Shown here piece after piece: positions 61,412 to 64,000 of a DNA stretch of 64,000 nt; within the stretch, counting starts at the first letter, position 1, and each line of letters starts with the position of its first letter. The position numbers were made by a program, and so were the translations under genes. Source of the DNA: CAYJLC01 sp964370735 (GTDB lineage Bacteria; Bacillota; Clostridia; Oscillospirales; Butyricicoccaceae); the NCBI GenBank assembly GCA_964370735.1, contig CAYJLC010000006.1, positions 9,770-73,769 of the forward strand, given 5' to 3'. The notes below the pieces were generated by a model. The model searched no databases and had not been told where the DNA came from. It saw only the letters and a program-made list of their open reading frames with translations.

Positions 61412-61498
61412 GCCGCTGTGGTGGAATAGGCAGACACAAGGGACTTAAAATCCCTCGGTAGCAATACCGTGCCGGTTCAAGTCCGGCCAGCGGCACCA
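61412..61498 (+). tRNA. tRNA-Leu (anticodon TAA)
   Basis: Complete class II tRNA of 87 bases including encoded CCA. The acceptor arms GCCGCTG and CAGCGGC pair fully. The anticodon stem AGGGA/TCCCT encloses a seven-base loop with TAA at 61446-61448; there is a long variable arm (CGGTAGCAATACCG), and the T arm GCCGG-TTCAAGT-CCGGC is perfect. Reads UUA (and UUG by wobble). A second CCA follows directly (CACCACCA). Its 3' end is the likely attachment site of the element to its right. Confidence 0.98.
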
Positions 61499-61515
61499 CC
61501 AGTAATGGTCAAAAA

Positions 61516-61555
61516 TGATGCACACTGAGAAAACTCAGTGTGCATCAGTTTTTTT
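61516..61555 (+). terminator. Terminator downstream of tRNA-Leu
   Basis: Perfect 14-base-pair stem (TGATGCACACTGAG with CTCAGTGTGCATCA), AAAA loop, then a run of seven T. It would also shield the element from tRNA transcription. Confidence 0.95.
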
Positions 61556-61660
61556 AAGGGTTTTGTCAGCGAAAAACGACACTACCAATCAAAAGATGCA
61601 AATCGCTGTTTTTGACCTTTTAGCGTGACTCGAACGAACAACTTTTATAAAACTTAATTT

Positions 61661-61709
61661 AGCACCTAATTTTTATGATGAGAAATCATCTAAAGATTAG
61701 GTGCTTTTT
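61661..61709 (+). terminator. Leader hairpin/terminator before the first element gene
   Basis: AGCACCTAAT (61661-61670) and ATTAGGTGCT (61696-61705) pair perfectly. A nested ATGAT/ATCAT stem fills the loop, and five T follow. It ends 37 bases before a start codon, so it may act as an attenuator for the accessory genes. Confidence 0.8.
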
Positions 61710-61745
61710 GCATTTCTAAAGGATTTAAAATTAAGGAGGTAAAAA

Positions 61746-61976
61746 ATGTTAGTAAAGTACACAAAAAACAAACGAGTCTGTTTATACGATGACGAAAATC
61801 CACCTTTGCATATTCCCCCACCTGAAACACCAAAGACTCCTTTTAAAAGCTGTGGAAGCTGCAACTATCACAGTCATGGATTTTTTTGTTTCAAAGAAGA
61901 AGGAATTTGTATGAAAACAGACATTCAAAATTTAAACGAGAGGAAAAGAAAAAATGAGATTAACAGTAAAAACTAA
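61746..61976 (+). CDS. Small cysteine-rich protein of the putative element
   Basis: 76 residues, function unknown. The C-terminal half has a four-cysteine pattern, CGSCNYHSHGFFCF followed by EGICMK (C-x2-C-x8-C-x6-C), that could bind zinc. The middle is proline-rich (PPLHIPPPETPKTP). A strong AAGGAGG ribosome site precedes the ATG. It overlaps the next gene by 23 bases, showing co-translation with the ArdA-like gene. Confidence 0.7.
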   Translation: MLVKYTKNKRVCLYDDENPPLHIPPPETPKTPFKSCGSCNYHSHGFFCFKEEGICMKTDIQNLNERKRKNEINSKN

Positions 61977-63291
61977 AACCAAAGAGGACTACATCTACCT
62001 ACCAGCGACAGAAAAAGAACTGCAAAAAATCTGCGACAAATTCGATATTCCAAATAATATGTCAGCGAGTGTTACAATAAAAACTGACTATGATGACAAC
62101 CGACTTGCTAAAATTTTAGCTTACAAAGAAGTGAATCTAAATGAGCTAAACTTCTTGCTCCGAAAACTTGTAGACTTCGACACAGACTACGATTTAGAAA
62201 CTTTTTATGCAGTAGCAAGTGCTGAAAAATTCGATAATCTAAAAGATTTAATCAACCTAAGCTACAACACCCACTGTTACCACCTTGTGACCGATTTTAA
62301 AGACTTAAATGCTCTCGGCAGGACTTTATACCTAAATGAGCATGGCTCGGCGAGTAAGGAGTTTTTGGACAGGCTTGAGGGCGATAAATTCATTGATGAT
62401 ATTATGAAAAATCGAAAGATTTTGAGTGCATCAACAAACGGTCTGATTTATACAAACAAAAACAACCCTATCGAGCATTACAATGGACAAGTTTTCCCTT
62501 TGCATTTCCATACTTCTCCCCTAATCACAGTGGAGCTTAGTGGAATGAACTATCGTGAATATCTGTTTTTGCCTTGCGAAGAAACTGAACTTACCAAAGC
62601 ACTTGAACGATTGAAAGCACCAAATTTAGATGTGCTAAAACTTTCAATTTATGAGTATAACATACCAGAAAAAATAATGGCTATCGGCGAAAGCACTGAT
62701 TTTTATGAGTTAAACAATTTCGCAAATATACTTGAAAAAGTCGGAAACAGCGAGCTTGAACATCTTTCAAAACTTGTTGAATTTACGAACGTTGACAATG
62801 TAGCCGACCTTGAAACTCTTACGAAGTCGATGTTTGAAATTGAAATTCACCCAAATATTAGGTCGCACAATATTTTAGGCTATGAAGAAATTGCACAAAG
62901 TGGCAGATTTGAATTTGACGAAAATTTAGAGGACTACATTGATTTTGAGCGTTATGGAAAGGTTAAAATGGAGCAAGAAAAAGGAATTTTCACAGACAAA
63001 GGCTATATCAGTTATCAAGGATATAATGAAGATATGATTGAAATTCTCAACAAAAATCTTAAAATGGGATTGTGTTATGAAAAATATTCTGAAACTTTGA
63101 AACTATATATGCCACTGAAGGTTGAGAGTTTTTATGAAGAAGATGATTATGGACAATTTCATCCATGCAACTACGCTGAAGAAATTGACAGTTCCGAACT
63201 GTGTGGCTTGGAAGATGAGTTAAGCGAATTTATCGAAAATTACCAAGACCATTATGAAACCGAGCGAAAATTGATGGAATATTATCGTTAA
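61954..63291 (+). CDS. Large ArdA-like acidic protein with an internally duplicated domain
   Basis: 445 residues, strongly acidic, and probably an antirestriction (DNA-mimic) protein carried by the mobile element. The N-terminal unit (about 1-130) shows YLPATEKELQKICDKFDIP, then VNLNELNFLLRKL and LKDLINLSYNTHCYHLV, the pattern of clostridial ArdA proteins. A second unit (about 205-320) repeats it with FLPCEETELTKALERLKAP, TDFYELNNFANILEKV and VADLETLTKSMFEIEI. A third region to residue 445 is acidic without a clear match. No catalytic motif is visible. The family link is from memory of the pattern and should be confirmed. Confidence 0.62.
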   Translation: MRLTVKTKTKEDYIYLPATEKELQKICDKFDIPNNMSASVTIKTDYDDNRLAKILAYKEVNLNELNFLLRKLVDFDTDYDLETFYAVASAEKFDNLKDLINLSYNTHCYHLVTDFKDLNALGRTLYLNEHGSASKEFLDRLEGDKFIDDIMKNRKILSASTNGLIYTNKNNPIEHYNGQVFPLHFHTSPLITVELSGMNYREYLFLPCEETELTKALERLKAPNLDVLKLSIYEYNIPEKIMAIGESTDFYELNNFANILEKVGNSELEHLSKLVEFTNVDNVADLETLTKSMFEIEIHPNIRSHNILGYEEIAQSGRFEFDENLEDYIDFERYGKVKMEQEKGIFTDKGYISYQGYNEDMIEILNKNLKMGLCYEKYSETLKLYMPLKVESFYEEDDYGQFHPCNYAEEIDSSELCGLEDELSEFIENYQDHYETERKLMEYYR

Positions 63292-63300
63292 AGCGATGCT

Positions 63301-63603
63301 GTGAACGCAAAAGTCAAAAGTTTGCACTTCGAGTTTGAGCAAATGGACGGAGATGTGTATGGTGTGGCTGTTGCAGAACTTGTAGCTCCTTTGAACAAAG
63401 AAGAACTTGCAACACTATCAAGATACTGCGAAGGTCAAGCGAGTGACGGTTTATGCGAAGGATTAAGTCAGCAAGATTTTAATTTTGAGGGTCGAGATAT
63501 CAACATTCATTTTTGGAATAGCGACAATGATTGGTTTATTAAGACTGCTGATGAGATGGGTTTTAAAGAGCAAAGCGAAGATTTTGGAATGAAAATGGCG
63601 TAA
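63301..63603 (+). CDS. Small acidic protein of the putative element
   Basis: 100 residues with many Asp and Glu; no signal peptide or membrane helix. Recognisable stretch: PLNKEELATLSRYCEGQASD, then INIHFWNSDNDWFIKTADEM. Similar short proteins occur in clostridial integrative elements, but I cannot name a function. The start is GTG, nine bases after the ArdA-like stop, with a weak ribosome site, so coupling to the upstream gene is likely. Confidence 0.68.
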   Translation: MNAKVKSLHFEFEQMDGDVYGVAVAELVAPLNKEELATLSRYCEGQASDGLCEGLSQQDFNFEGRDINIHFWNSDNDWFIKTADEMGFKEQSEDFGMKMA

Positions 63604-63627
63604 AAAAAACAAGCCTAATTTGGCTTG
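63602..63627 (-). terminator. Terminator of the XRE regulator gene
   Basis: CAAGCC and GGCTTG form a six-base-pair stem with eight T following on the minus strand. It also separates the convergent gene. Confidence 0.8.
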
Positions 63628-63628
63628 C

Positions 63629-63862
63629 TTACAAATTTATAAAAAAATCATCAAAAGAGCATTTAAAAATATCTCGTAAAATAACTAAATCACTTACTTT
63701 AATATTTAATTCGCCAGTTTCGTACCTTGAATAAACTGACCTTGTTATACTTGAATTTTTTAACTGCATTTGTGCAACGATTTGTTCTTGCGTTAATTTA
63801 ACACTTTTTCGCAATTCTCTGATATTTTTCCCTATATTTAAGTCTTGACGCAATTTATTCAT
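63629..63862 (-). CDS. XRE-family helix-turn-helix repressor
   Basis: 77 residues consisting almost only of an HTH domain: IGKNIRELRKSVKLTQEQIV, then SVYSRYETGELNIKVSDLVI, the typical XRE layout. Small regulators of this kind commonly control transfer or replication genes of integrative elements and phages. It is transcribed away from the next gene on the plus strand, and the intervening 96 bases hold symmetrical candidate operators, suggesting control of both promoters. Confidence 0.9.
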   Translation of the reverse strand: MNKLRQDLNIGKNIRELRKSVKLTQEQIVAQMQLKNSSITRSVYSRYETGELNIKVSDLVILRDIFKCSFDDFFINL

Positions 63863-63870
63863 ACAACACT

Positions 63871-63949
63871 CCTTTGCTCAATATTGTTTGCAATATAACT
63901 AATTATATGATATAATGAGTTATAAAAGGCTCAATATTTTGAGCAAAGG
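63871..63949. promoter_or_regulatory. Divergent promoter and operator region of the XRE switch
   Basis: For the plus strand: TTGCAA (63888-63893), 17-base spacer, TATAAT (63911-63916) with a TG extension. Operator candidates: the palindrome GCTCAA-TATT-TTGAGC (63929-63944) and a related GCTCAATATTG at 63875-63885 on the other side. The outer ends mirror each other (CCTTTGCTCAATATT at the left and AATATTTTGAGCAAAGG at the right), so both ribosome sites (GAGCAAAGGAG) lie in the repeat arms. Confidence 0.7.
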
Positions 63950-63958
63950 AGAAATATT

Positions 63959-64000
63959 ATGAAAGAAAAAACTGTCAGCTTTATAAGCCACGAAAATATT
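63959..64000 (+). CDS. Start of an unidentified gene (cut by window end)
   Basis: ATG with an AAAGGAG ribosome site opens a frame that runs to the window edge and encodes MKEKTVSFISHENI. The fragment is too short to identify. It lies under a strong promoter with XRE operator-like sites, so it is probably the first gene of the element's regulated main operon. Confidence 0.55.
   Translation, partial: MKEKTVSFISHENI

Larger units (their letters stand above)
61480..61745 (+). mobile_element. Putative attL and left edge of an integrated element
   Basis: Gene content changes from core to accessory immediately after the tRNA 3' end, the classic target of tyrosine integrases. The 247 bases after the tRNA hold no gene. 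They contain a terminator (61516-61555), a 9-base inverted repeat GGTCAAAAA (61507-61515) and TTTTTGACC (61609-61617) that could be integrase or excisionase sites, and a leader hairpin before the first element gene. The direct repeat (attR) and the integrase must lie beyond the window, so the call is an inference. Confidence 0.6.

Noticed and set aside
61621..61645. Minus-strand TTCGTTCGAGTC, resembling a tRNA T arm
   Set aside because: No pairing 5' half of the T stem and no acceptor or anticodon arms nearby; not a tRNA gene, and too short to claim a relic.
1..64000. CRISPR array
   Set aside because: No regularly spaced direct repeats and no cas genes were found.

Overview
The window is an AT-rich draft contig from a flagellated, endospore-forming member of the Clostridia. 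The evidence is a complete CheC/CheD/CheV-type chemotaxis set, a FliY-type flagellar switch, a GerA-GerC-GerB germinant receptor operon, SpoVG, a copper-amine-oxidase-stalk surface protein and consensus SigA promoters. A Lachnospirales-like lineage is plausible, but the sequence does not settle it. A 100-base run of N inside fliY (30824-30923) is an assembly gap.

Layout. 1-4240: the end of secA, an exported stalk-domain protein, an rplJ-rplL operon behind an L10-type leader, cytidine deaminase and a Ppx/GppA phosphatase. 4248-9567 (minus): guaB, then the gerA-gerC-gerB operon. 9683-14129 (minus): cheA-cheW-cheR-cheB. 14350-16642 (plus, divergent from cheA): a FliK/YlqG-like protein, a free-standing FlhB C-terminal homologue (YlqH type) and a PilZ c-di-GMP receptor. 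17084-42491: one very long plus-strand flagellar/chemotaxis cluster running flgB-flgC-fliE-F-G-H-I-J-K-flgD-(flagellar operon protein)-flgE-flbD-motA-motB-fliM-fliY-cheY-fliO-P-Q-R-flhB-flhA-sigma factor-flgF/flgG-like-flgG-cheC-cheD-cheV-EAL/HDOD. flhF, flhG and fliL, usual members of such clusters, are absent from their expected slots.

42704-49550: c-di-AMP synthesis (cdaA-cdaR) followed by a COG2509 flavoprotein and an RseC-like protein, with no glmM. Then come ApbE, a low-molecular-weight tyrosine phosphatase, and a DUF421 plus small membrane-anchored protein pair. 49547-56439 (minus): the division/translation block spoVG | sepF-yggT-divIVA-ileS | lspA-rluD-HAD phosphatase. 56538-60513: murC, a Cache-PAS-GGDEF diguanylate cyclase and a flavin reductase-like protein. 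60578-61288 encodes an unrecognised coiled-coil-like protein.

61412-64000: a tRNA-Leu(TAA) gene whose 3' end coincides with a change to accessory genes. These are a small cysteine-rich protein, a large acidic ArdA-like protein with two internal copies of its domain, a small acidic protein, an XRE repressor and the start of a divergently transcribed gene. I read this as the left end of an integrated mobile element whose body lies beyond the window.

Functionally the window combines motility with cyclic-dinucleotide signalling: one diguanylate cyclase with an intact product-inhibition site, one PilZ receptor next to flagellar export genes, one degenerate EAL/HDOD protein translationally coupled to cheV, and the c-di-AMP cyclase. 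The most interesting places are the tRNA-linked element end, the double ArdA-like protein, the YlqG-YlqH-PilZ unit with its operator-like inverted repeat, and the unresolved repeat in FliY.
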